DNA of 33,041 nt, taken from Plantago elongata (lineage: Eukaryota > Streptophyta > Magnoliopsida > Lamiales > Plantaginaceae). Every line of letters begins with the position of its first letter. Position 1 is the stretch's first letter. The position numbers and the translations under genes are program-made. Below the pieces are notes generated by a model. It saw only the letters and a program-made list of their open reading frames with translations. It ran no database searches and was not told the DNA's origin. This document shows, one piece after another, positions 12,417-22,278 of the stretch. The stretch spans positions 1 through 33,041 of the forward strand of contig JAYMSP010001355.1 in assembly GCA_036897095.1 (NCBI GenBank), written 5' to 3'.

Positions 12417-15089
12417 TCAAGACGCCTTAGGTGTCTCATCAGCAACATCAGGTATTGCTTCTGCTTCAGCTACGCCATTGGCTGTTGCAGACACGTGAGT
12501 TTCCTCTTCATCAGTGTCACTTTCATCATCTACAAACCAGAGACAATTGGCAAAAAATAAAGATAAGGGAAAGCTACACAATATACCATAGAACTAATGA
12601 GTGAACAAAAAAATTAGTACCTTCCCCGTTGAAGGCGCCAGCTCCACCCATGTTGAGATTCTGAAAATAAGTTGGGAATTGATATGAGAACACAGTACAT
12701 AATATGTATTGAAACTTGAATGCACATTTAGACAACATATGCAACACGTTAAGAATCATAAAAACTACTAGCTACTCACCGAGAAATCAATGTCACCATA
12801 GTCCATATCATCACCTATTCAGAAAATGTAACATCATTCTCAACCAGAGATTCCAATACAGGTAAAGTTCAGAAACACAAATTGATATAAGTGAAATGAC
12901 ACGAATCTAAAACTAACCTTTCTCCTCTTGTTCATCTTCATCAACCCATTTGTCCCAGTCAACTTTCAAAAATATTGGTGGCTTTCCCTCTTGCTTGAGA
13001 AGCCTGCTCCACCACTTATCCTCAGCTTTCTTCACAAGGTAACATACATGCCTAGAGGTAAAGTTCGCTTTGCTCTCCTGATATATGTTATCAAAATAGT
13101 CAGGCCCGGTTGATGCCACAGATTGAGTTATGGTGAAATTTCGTCAAGGAAACAGTACTGAATACTTATCTTTCTCTAACTACTTACATTGACAACAACC
13201 TTGTCATAAAGATCAAGATCTAATTCATAAGGAATGCTATCTTCCCCACTAGTAGCAGAAAAGGAAAATTTTCCCTCAGGTTCCAAGTTAAGCTTCACAT
13301 TTTTCACGTCAGGTAGCTCTATAGTAATGAACAATTTGTCAGACCTCTGCGCCCATTTTACAAGAGGATGTCGGCTGAGTGCATTCCCCAAGAAAGAGGA
13401 CACAATAGGTAGTAAACCAGTTAGTAACAAATTCCAAGGCATAGTGATTGTGTCGAAAGATAACAATACAACTTAGACGGAACTATAGAAGAAATATTGG
13501 CATGGCAAAGTAAAAAATATATATATTGGACAATACAGACAAAATTATAAACTCCATGTAAATTTCTCACATGGAGAACATTAACTGACAATGATACAAT
13601 TCAACACCACATATGACAAATTTTATGCTTCTTTACAGTCAAGACCAGAGATATATTGCCCATTAATGGGCATAGAGACGAAAAGGATTAGCAGAGCAGA
13701 ACAAGGGAAGCAGGCAATAAAATTATCCCTCCTTTTTTCCCATCAATCTTCACATATCACCAAAGTTTACATTATTGTACCAACTGCTCAAACATAGGTT
13801 TTCTCTGAAATTAACTTCCTACCGACAGAGACGGTGACTGGCAGAATAAAGATAAACAGGGAAAACCTATTATGTGAACATTTTTTTATTTGCAAACTCT
13901 AGCAAAAAGCCAAAAACAACCTCTTACATGTCACTGATAAATCCAGAACATCAATATCCTGATCTACCAGGTCCAGATTGAAGCATCTCTAACTATCTTG
14001 GCAAAAATTACTTCCTGTACTATTACTACTATTTCAGTAAACTAAAGAGAAATGCAAAAATCTATAAACAACACATTTCTTTGCATTAATTTGAACGAGC
14101 AATGCTTCTGTATGTACTAAATCAACTGATTCAGAAAAAAGGTTGAAGAGTTGAATTCGTTCTAGCTTATAATAAAAATGAAAAGAAAAATAAGGTTACT
14201 CCCTACTTTTGTATGTTCTATGTGAAGAAAGTATTAGATATGATCAAACAGTTCGATGAACACTCTCAATACTCAATAGCAAGAATATTGAACCATATCA
14301 ACCCACCATTCTTAAAGTACACACATCCTCACAGTATGAATTCAATCTCTCCTAAAATTGTGAACTCATATTGCTACATAGAGTAGCCTCTCTGAAATGG
14401 TAAATTAACCCAAATGTGTTGTCCCAACCAGAGAAATCACTATAATGAAAGTGAAACCTGCACTCCCAATCTTTATGTTAATTTCCACTCAGGCATGTGC
14501 ATCATCATGCAATCCAAACGACTCCTACTCAAATTCCCCCAGATCACACACCATAAGAGAACAATGACAACAGAAGGTGACAATGCAATATACAGAAAAC
14601 GAAAGACTAGCTGCTTGTTTGGGACAGAGTTAGTGAACCACTAATCACTAATCCCAATCACTCCCCAGTTTACAGCTAACTAATACAGTAGTATCATTTA
14701 ATCTGCACAACTCTTAATTCCCCGAAATCACTATTCGTACCGTTAGGCCCTTCACCCGTAAATGATCCGTTTACAAACAACCTACAACAATACAAAAGTA
14801 ATCCAAGTAGAATAACCGCACCTATTAGGCAATTTACATTTATAATTGCAAGCTAATCAGCTAAGTATTAGGTTACACTATCCTAGCTCCATAAATCTTC
14901 CAGATTCTGAACAGAACCTAACTCGAAATGGCGAAAACTATCGAAAGGTACGGAATTACATAGAAATTAACGAAACATGCACAAATTCATACAACGACAG
15001 TAATCAAAATGCGACGTTGAACCAAACAAGTCGAGCACATAAGCGGATAACCAGTGAAAGTTGATCGACGAGAGATTTATTTACCTCAT
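12417..15089 (-). CDS. p23: HSP90 co-chaperone p23 (CS domain), 6 exons
   Basis: p23/Sba1 binds the ATP-bound closed form of HSP90 in cytosol and nucleus and slows its ATPase. Exons: 15089-15085, 13374-13188, 13077-12918, 12814-12780, 12660-12621, 12529-12417; 540 nt, 179 aa, all GT-AG and in phase. The protein opens MSRHPLVKWAQRSDK, the usual plant p23 start. The CS beta-sandwich covers about 5-95 and is followed by the signature LKVDWDKWVDEDE (101-113). The tail (about 114-179) is acidic (DDMDYGDIDF, DDESDTDEEE) with a short MGGAGAF stretch, where Arabidopsis p23-1 has a long GGM repeat; length lies between p23-1 and p23-2. The start codon sits on an exon contributing only ATGAG, spliced across a 1710-bp intron; the next in-frame ATG would lie in intron sequence. 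The promoter holds a TATA box and a heat-shock element. Confidence 0.93.
13375..15084 (-). other. Large first intron of p23
   Basis: Bounded by donor GTAAAT (15084 downward) and acceptor CTCAG (ending 13375). It is AT-rich with no repeat element or exon recognised. A long first intron close to the start codon can boost expression in plants, but no specific motif is claimed here. Confidence 0.7.
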
Positions 15090-15160
15090 TTTGTGTTGGC
15101 AAAAATGGTTGAATTTCGACTGGAATGAATAAAGAGGGAAGATGAAGCAATGGGAAGCTT

Positions 15161-15167
15161 TTATATA
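15161..15167 (-). promoter_or_regulatory. TATA box of p23
   Basis: The minus strand reads CTATATAAAAG here, about 72 bp upstream of the p23 ATG at 15089. That leaves a leader of roughly 40 bases if transcription starts at the usual 30 bp below the box. Position and sequence both fit. Confidence 0.7.
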
Positions 15168-15187
15168 GGAGGATTTAGAGGACCCTC

Positions 15188-15225
15188 GAAATGTCTAGAA
15201 TCTAGATGCTTCTTCAAGAATTTTC
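15188..15225. promoter_or_regulatory. Heat-shock element array upstream of p23
   Basis: TTCaaGAAttTTC at 15213-15225 is a perfect three-unit heat-shock element (alternating nGAAn pentamers). In the same 5-bp register, further exact GAA units lie at 15188-15190 and 15198-15200 with a near match (GTC for TTC) at 15193-15195; the two units between (15203-15205, 15208-15210) are poor. It lies about 45 bp upstream of the TATA box, a usual place for heat-shock factor sites, and fits a gene for an HSP90 partner. Confidence 0.7.
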
Positions 15226-16096
15226 ACTACTAAAATAATATTATTCCTGAATTATACTTTTAACTTATTAAGTTCGTTCACATTATTCACAAATTCTTCG
15301 AAAATTGAATTTCTCTACATATTAGAAAAGATTATATTCCTTCAATACAATTATTTGAAATATTTATATATACCATACTAACTAAAAATGTTCATCTATA
15401 CGTGTAAACATTAGATTTTTCACTAGACTTTCTCCTCGTTGTTTTATTAAAATGAAATTAAGCTAGAATTGATATTCATGTAATTTACCAACAATTACAT
15501 GTGAAGTATATCGTTGTAGTTGGACAAGTGAAACATTTATGATAATTATAGCAGTATCACTTATTAGTTAAACGTCGACGGAAGCTGCAGGGATTGGGAG
15601 AATCAAGGCGGCGTTGCTGGTGTCGTGTGAGATGATTATGATAGATGGATGTGGGGGTTTAGCAAACAAATACCCTGCCCTATGGTTAAAGAAGCATAAA
15701 CATGATCATCCATAAACAAGATCATCCATTTACGGACAATTCTGACCTCGAATGCCTAAGGGCGTTTCTATCATTACATTAAAAAAAAAAAAACTTATTA
15801 GCATTTGTCTATATTTCATGCTATTATGTGTTCATTTAAATATCTAAATTTCATGTTGCATATTTAACAACTCGAAGTTGTATTCTCCCCCGTTAATCTG
15901 CAATGAGTCATTTATATAAAAATACAATTTTTTTTTATCAAATTACTCATTTTGTTGAACTATTTTTAGTTTTACAATATCAGAATGAAATCATTTAAAA
16001 TAACCACAAAACAAATTACGTAATATTATTTTTGTAAATATGTGCATCCTTCTTCTTCCTCCATTCATAAAATTAAATTTAAAAATGGAGCTTCCC
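15226..16096. other. Intergenic, no gene seen
   Basis: AT-rich DNA upstream of p23. A 16-bp direct repeat CATAAACATGATCATC / CATAAACAAGATCATC lies at 15695-15726, and a short GC-richer block at 15575-15660 has no recognisable coding content. A 13-A run lies at about 15780-15792. Confidence 0.5.
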
Positions 16097-16216
16097 ATGT
16101 TGCTTCATAGCTGACAGTGAAGCAGATCACAGTTGGTAAGACGCTTCACCTTAAGCCAATAGGTTGGGAGTTCGAGTCACCTTTAGCCGTTTAAAAAAAA
16201 ATGTTGCTTCATAGCT
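16097..16216 (+). mobile_element. tRNA-derived SINE, copy 1, with perfect 16-bp target-site duplication
   Basis: The 88-bp body (16113-16200) is flanked on both sides by ATGTTGCTTCATAGCT (16097-16112 and 16201-16216), an exact target-site duplication. The body has a box A-like ACAGTTGGTAAGACG (D-arm region), a box B GTTCGAGTC, and ends GCCGTTTAAAAAAAA, an A-rich tail. These are hallmarks of a tRNA-headed SINE moved by LINE machinery. It is very short, so little or no non-tRNA body is present. Related copies are at 27091-27180 and 24375-24410. Confidence 0.85.
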
Positions 16217-16779
16217 TCAATGAATGATCCACCCTCATTTAACAATTTATTAGTACTAACTCATAGTATCGCCACGGTATAGTTTACTTTTAATCATATA
16301 AATAAAAATAAGGAATATATAATTAATCAAATAAATAAGTTTAGTCAAACTAATAACGTTCAGACGATGTGAAAATGTATCCAATACTTTATATATGATA
16401 AATAAGTTTAGTCAAATTAATAATGTTCAAACATTAATCGTGGTATTGTTTGGGTGGTTATTTTTTATCCAATACTTTATGATTGAGTTTTATGAAGAAG
16501 TAAAATTACATTTCATCATGCCACATATATTTTTATACATGTCCTACCACACTTGATATGTTAATTATTTAAAAGAATATTTTATCCTTCAAATACGAAA
16601 GCATACTATAAAATTAATATATTTAAATTAGTGGTCCATTAGTGGCTAGGTTGTTACAGAGGCAATGTTAAAATCTTCAAGCGATTTCATCATAATCTTT
16701 TTTTATATTTTAATTTTATATTATTTATCAACTTAAACATGTTATGTACAATATATTAAATTCTATTTTTTACAATCTT

Positions 16780-16841
16780 GTCACCATACTTCGTCGAGTA
16801 TCGACGGGCTGTCACGATACTTCGTCGAGTATCGACGGGCT
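16780..16841. repeat. Two 31-bp CpG-rich tandem units with nested hairpins
   Basis: Units 16780-16810 and 16811-16841 differ at one base. Each holds CGTCGA-gta-TCGACG (16792-16806 and 16823-16837), a 6-bp stem with 3-base loop. The second also holds GATACT-tcgtcg-AGTATC, an overlapping alternative hairpin. The CpG content stands out in this AT-rich region. Confidence 0.75.
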
Positions 16842-16851
16842 ATTGACTAGT

Positions 16852-16853
<2 letters not shown>

Positions 16854-16893
<40 letters not shown>
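16854..16893. repeat. (GT)20 microsatellite
   Basis: An uninterrupted GT dinucleotide run of 40 bases lies 12 bp after the CpG-rich tandem pair. It is probably length-variable between individuals. Confidence 0.95.
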
Positions 16894-16896
<3 letters not shown>

Positions 16897-17889
16897 GTCA
16901 AAGATAAAATGGCTGTGACATGTCACTTTCCTTCTTCCCTCTTGCATTAACTTATACCCAGAAAATATACATCAACATTAACTTGTAATCACATTTCAAA
17001 TTAGAAAGTGTTGGTAGGACAAAATGTTGTATGTGAATTTCCATTTTAGTAGGGACACACTTTTTTTTACCCAATAGCAGAGACACACATAGTCAATTTC
17101 TTATTAATAAATTGATATATTCAAGGGCGGATTTAGGGAGCGAGTCCAACCCTCAAAAATATATCATATATATAATTTGATTCATCTGAAGTTGAAATTA
17201 TATGTTCGTCCCTAAATATATGTATATTGAAAATGTATATACTATTATAGTATTTATAACAGTTTCATTTTATGTTAAATTGTATATGGTTGGAAAAGAT
17301 TTTAATAGATTCCTGGTGAAACTAATTAGAACTATAAAATTGTCAAAATGGTGTTTGCAACTTGCATTCTCTGATTTTCTTTTCTCATGACAGCATGTAA
17401 ATTGGTTACATGTTCCAATTCCTAGCCAACCACCATAACTTTTTTCAATTTTATAAATACGAACATCTCATTAGATCCTAAATATCTACCAAGAAAACAA
17501 AAATCTGAAGAAAAATCATGATGACAATGTTGTCAACTCAACTTCACCTTTTACAAAGATGAACAACAAATATTATCGGTTCCTTCTCTAAGCTATTTTC
17601 CTGAGCGCGTCCCTCTTTCCACATATTCATCCCCCTTCTTCATAAATCCCCTGAAAACGACTCATTGGAGCCTAATCCGAATATGACATACTCGTCACAC
17701 TATCATTTTGTTCTGATTTCAACCACTCACATCCCAACACGACCGGAACAAAATTGCAACCTACTACCCTGACACGACTTCAAACCTCTCAAATTATGCA
17801 AAGTGTACCTCAAAAAGTTATGAGTAAGTATAATATAAGAGAAGACTTTTCTATAAGTTAAGAAAATCTAATTTAATAACAAAATTCAG
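16894..17889. other. Intergenic, AT-rich
   Basis: No gene is seen. AAGGGCGGATTTAGGG near 17123-17138 resembles a word common at ends of small plant transposons, with a partly complementary CCCTAAATATATG near 17211, but no clear inverted terminus or target duplication could be fixed. Confidence 0.4.
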
Positions 17890-19470
17890 ATAAATAGATC
17901 GGAGGTGCGGTTTCCAATCAGACCGGCCGTTGAAATGAACCGGACCGCTACTATATATAGGCAACAAAAGCCTGTTGCTGGAAAAATACCTAGAATCCAA
18001 ATTAGTCGTTTCCCACTTTCCTTCTTCTCGCTTCAGATCTGGAAAAAAAACGATCGAAGTATGGAATTGGAGCGATGACCTTCAACAACCACGGCGATTA
18101 CGAGGTGGCGATCAATCCGAACAATATCCGCGAGGTGACGATTGATCTGAGAAATAGATTATATGGATTGTTTTGGTCTGTAGATTATATGTGTGTGGAT
18201 TTGATATTATAATTTTAAGAGAGATTTATATGATTTAAATTATTGATGTTATAGTTTTAATTATCCTTGTTATATTTTTAGTTGGAATCGAGTGCATATA
18301 TATGTATGTTATTATTTTAGTGCATATGTTATAGTTTTATACATATTGCTGCGATATTTATGATATGAGTTTATAAGGATGTTTTGTTATAATTTTAAAT
18401 GACATTGCTATAGATTTAAGTACTGTGTAATGTTACTGTGTTACATGTTCTACTTTAATAATAGTTTTAAGATGTGTTGTTATATTTTTAAGTTTCAATG
18501 TTACTATTTTTAATACACATTTTTATAGTGCACATGTTATGATTTTAATACACATTTTTATAGTTTTAAGCATCAATATTAGTCTTGTTTTTTAGATTTT
18601 GATGAAATATTTATGATTTGATTGTTTGTAAATGGTTTGTTGTAGTTTCAAACTTCATTGTTAAAGTTTTACAAGGAACTGCTATTGTTTTAAGAATTCA
18701 TGTTATTGTTTTTAACTTATGTTGCATATTATTACTTTGTTGTAGTTATAAGATTTATTCTTATAGTTTTAAGAGTCATCGATATAGTTTTAAGCATCAA
18801 TTTTACTATGTTTGACTTGTTTTGCATGTTTTGTTTATATTTTGAACACCAATGTGATAGTTTTAACGAGATTTGTTATGGTTATAATGTTTTTAGCAGA
18901 TGATGACGATGACATCGAGCTTGATGATACATCTATCAAATGTGCCATTCCAATATTGAATCAACAAGCACATGCAACAAAAATTACTGGAAGTCGAAGT
19001 TCACCAACAAGCTTAACAATTTAGTTTGTATTTTTTCCTGTGCGAATAGATGTTCTAATAAGACTTTAAATGATTGATGTTTCAATATCATAATGACATA
19101 TGTTCCAAATAACTTATTTCAAACCTGTTTATTGATGTTTTAATGACATTTTTAAAACTCTTAAACTTGTTTATAATATCACTAAAACTATAACAAACCA
19201 TCACAAAACTATCATGTTACTCCTTAAAAACATCACACGTCGCTTACAAGGAAAAAATGATTAAATTATGATTGAAACATACAATATTGACACATTAAAA
19301 TTATCACATTATGACTTAAAACATTAAAAAAAATACGTTAAAATTATAACTAAAATTTTCAATACTAACTTAAAGCCATAATATAATTATTAAAAGTATA
19401 ACGAAAAATATGTGTCAGTCGGTTTTTAATAAACTCGATCGGTTGGACCGCTGAAAAAAAAATCCAAAAA
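17890..19470 (+). mobile_element. Repeat-armed non-autonomous element, copy B
   Basis: Homologous to 2940-4930. Order: a left terminal block with GCGGTTTCCAATCAGACCGG (about 17908-17927), TATATATAGG, a CT-rich leader and short ORF start (18075), a left arm (about 18200-18880) full of TATAGTTTTAAG-like words, an acceptor-like AG and exon-like core (18899-19024), a right arm (about 19130-19400) with the same words reversed (TTAAAACTATAAC), and a right end whose reverse complement GCGGTCCAACCGATCGAG resembles the left block. These ends make an imperfect terminal inverted repeat. No transposase is present. The element stops about 100 bp before the NAC leader. Class uncertain (CACTA-like, foldback or Mutator-like). 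Confidence 0.6.
18075..19024 (+). pseudogene. Two-part exon-like unit inside copy B, unknown peptide
   Basis: An ATG at 18075 opens MTFNNHGDYEVAINPNNIRE followed by a donor-like GAGGTGACG (18133-18141), with an in-frame stop about 25 codons further on if not spliced. After the repeat arm, TTTTTAGCAG (18890-18899) precedes an open stretch DDDDDIELDDTSIKC and on to TSLTI with a stop at 19022-19024. I have not proved that the two parts splice together; the likely phase does not join cleanly at the first donor. I recognise no domain. It may be a captured host gene fragment or the remnant of an element-encoded protein. Confidence 0.35.
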
Positions 19471-19479
19471 ACCTTAATC

Positions 19480-19867
19480 ATAAGAAATCTGGACTGACTA
19501 TTTTGCATCCTTAACATATTCCAAAAGCAGACAATAAATATTCCATCACTAATCAGAATCGTGCTCGATCTTCCAACTTGCAAACACGAGAAGAGAAAAG
19601 TAAACAACTCACTCAGTCAAACTGCTTCCTCACTGCACCTCACACTCACAAGAACACTCTCTCCTTTTCACACCACAAAAATTTCCAAGCAAGTTCCTAA
19701 TCAAACCCAATTCACATATTTCCCAATCTTTCAATTCGATTCTCATTTATTATTAGTACCAAATTCACTTTCACCTTCTTCCTCGCAAACCCTTTTTCTT
19801 CTCCTTTTCTGGGTATTGCTAGGTTTTCTATTTTCTTCTCTCCTTATCCAGTTAGAAGGCTGTAAAA
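19480..19867 (+). promoter_or_regulatory. NAC core promoter and CT-rich leader without upstream ATG
   Basis: About 400 bp separate the end of copy B from the NAC start codon. A weak TATA-like ATAAATATT lies near 19534-19542. From about 19600 to 19867 the sequence is rich in C and T with no ATG, so no upstream ORF should impede translation. The transcription start is not determined. Confidence 0.45.
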
Positions 19868-22278
19868 ATGGTGAATCTTGACAAGTGTTTGAGCGAAGAG
19901 AAGGCTTTTCCACCGGGATTCAGGTTCCATCCGACTGACGAGGAACTCGTGCTGTACTACTTGAAGAGGAAGATCTGCCGGAGACGACACCGGTTGGATG
20001 TTATTGGAGAGACTGATGTTTATAAATGGGATCCTGAGGAGCTACCTGGTTAGTTTTCGGTTTTACTTGATTTTTGAGTTCTTGTTGATTTGTATTCTGT
20101 TAGTTTCTTTACTGTGTGGGGATCTGTTGTATGATTGGTTAGTTGGGTTTTCATGAGTTGCGAAAGTCAACGGTGTTTAGGGGAAAAGTTTTGATCCTTA
20201 GCTGATCTTGTAGTTTAATCATCACTTCGTTGGTAAAGAAGTTATGATTTTGCGAAAGTTTTGCTGTATCGGTTGAAGTCTGTTTAATGAGGTGTTTTAC
20301 TATTTCGAGTTTTGGTTATTGAATGTATGATTTTATCTGTTGGTGATTCTAGAATTGTGTATGTTCTTTTGACTAACTTTGGATTATCTACAAATGCAGC
20401 GATATCGAAGCTTAAAACGGGTGATAGGCAGTGGTTCTTCTTTAGTCCCAGAGACAGGAAGTATCCGAATGGAGGGAGGTGCAATCGGGCTACACGGCAT
20501 GGATACTGGAAAGCAACTGGGAAGGATCGGGCGATCACGTGTGGTGCGCGTAATGTTGGATTGAAGAAGACTTTGGTCTTTTACAGGGGGCGTGCGCCTA
20601 GTGGTGAACGTACTGACTGGGTGATGCATGAGTATACAATGGATGAAGAGGAGCTAAAGAGATGCCAAAATTTTCAGGATTACTATGCTCTATATAAGGT
20701 TTACAAGAAGAGTGGTCCTGGCCCGAAGAATGGTGAGCAGTATGGTGCTATTTTTAAGGAAGAGGAGTGGGCTGACGACAACGATGAAGCTTTGTGCCTC
20801 CCGGAGTTGGAGAACCCAGTCAAGCAAATGGAAGGGGTAAAGGATGATCTTATAGCTAACAACAATAGTGTAAAAGTGTTGAATCCTGAATTGCAGTCTA
20901 CTTTCGATGACCTTGAGGAAATCCTGAATCGAATAGTTGACGAGATCCCGCCTGCTGGTGCAGATAATATCTTTACTCTGGACCAGTTTACCTGCGGGAA
21001 TGAAAGTCAAAGTACCTTGGTCGAATATTCGTCATGTGTATCAGGTCAGCCATACAGGCAGACCTGTCAAGTGCAAAGTAGTTCTGACCTAACTCAGTCT
21101 GGTACAACTCGGTTAGTTTTATGTGAGGGACCTGAGGTATCGTCAGCTCAAAATGTCAACGGCAAAGCTCCTCTTGTGTTGGAAGAGGATTTCTTAGAAG
21201 ATTTTCTTGAAATGAATGACCTAGTTGGTCCAGAACCAACCATTGAAAATCTTGGTGGGTCATTGGATAACTTGGGGAAGCTAGAGTTCGACGAGATTGA
21301 TAACTTTTGCAATTTTGATGGGTTCCAAGATTCATCCACATTTTTTCATGAGATGGGGCCTGATCAGACTGAGCAGACTTCTGGTCCATACCAGGAGAAT
21401 TATCAGAATGGATTCATGAACCCTATACTTGGTAGTTTTGAGAATACTACGGTGAGTGACCAGCTGCTGCCACAGTTTACTGATGCAAATGGAATGAGCT
21501 CTCAGGTGTGGTCAAATGAGCAAAGATGGCATGTTTCATCTGCTTCACAAGAAAACCATGGAACCATTTCTTCATCAACTTCAGGTAATGAAATGGGATA
21601 CAGTCCATCATTTCCCTTTTTGTGATGCTGGAAAAATATGTAATTTTGCTCAAGCAAATATGCACTGCAACACATATTCTTGTTTGACTGTTTCAGTACT
21701 TCTGCATGATTGTTGATACGTGTTGCACATTTTTATATTCATGAACTAATTTGATGGAGCTCTTGATCAGACAAATGGTTGGAAAACAACTTGTCAGATT
21801 CATGATGGTGAAAACTCTTTGAGCCCAAGTGGAAATGGGGGAGTTTGAACCAAGATTCAAGAGCTCCTCTGAGTAATGTGCTTGGATTGTTTTACTAATA
21901 TTAGCCGATTTTGGCATATGTATAGGTGTGATATATCAAAACCAAAATTTTGTTAATCATCAACCCGGAGCAAATGGAAATGGAAGCGGAAACTTGGATG
22001 ATGGTACAGACTCATGGTTGTCCTCTGCTCTATGGTCGTTTGTGGAGTCTATACCTACAAATCCTGCTTCAGCTTCTGAATCTGCTTTGGTAACCAAGGC
22101 TTTTGGCCGAATGTCTAGCTTTAGTAGATTAAGAGTAAATGCCATGAATTTGAATGTTGCTGCTGGTAATAGTACCACTACAACTTCAAGAAGTTCAGGC
22201 AAATCTCGAAATAGTTTCTTATGTTTTTCATTACTTGGAGTTCTGTGTGCTATATTATGGATGTTCATTGGAGATTGA
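19868..22278 (+). CDS. NAC017: Membrane-anchored NAC transcription factor (ANAC016/ANAC017 type), 3 exons
   Basis: Exons 19868-20048, 20400-21584 and 21926-22278: 1719 nt, 572 aa, close to the Arabidopsis relatives. The NAC DNA-binding domain spans about 14-168: [18 protein letters not shown] (15-32), [11 protein letters not shown] (50-60), [19 protein letters not shown] (65-83), [10 protein letters not shown] (95-104), [20 protein letters not shown] (114-133), WVMHEY (134-139). A long acidic regulatory region follows ([14 protein letters not shown]). The last 20 residues, [20 protein letters not shown], form a tail anchor. By family knowledge ANAC017 rests in the ER membrane and is freed by a rhomboid-type protease on mitochondrial stress to drive retrograde genes such as AOX1a. 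The start fits the family and its leader has no earlier ATG. Intron 2 separates the anchor from the rest, so reading through it ends at 21625 and gives a soluble 468-aa form. ANAC017 versus ANAC016 orthology is not resolved. Confidence 0.92.

Noticed and set aside
16113..16200. A tRNA gene
   Set aside because: Box A and box B are present, but no paired acceptor stem or proper anticodon arm can be drawn, and the A-tail plus 16-bp target duplication fit a SINE.
19577..19588. Mitochondrial dysfunction motif (CTTGNNNNNCAMG) in the NAC promoter
   Set aside because: CTTG and CACG are separated by 4 bases here, not 5, so it is only a near match.
20384..21389. Minus-strand ORFs of 60-106 codons under the NAC gene
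   Set aside because: They are antisense shadows of a conserved coding exon and have no family similarity of their own.
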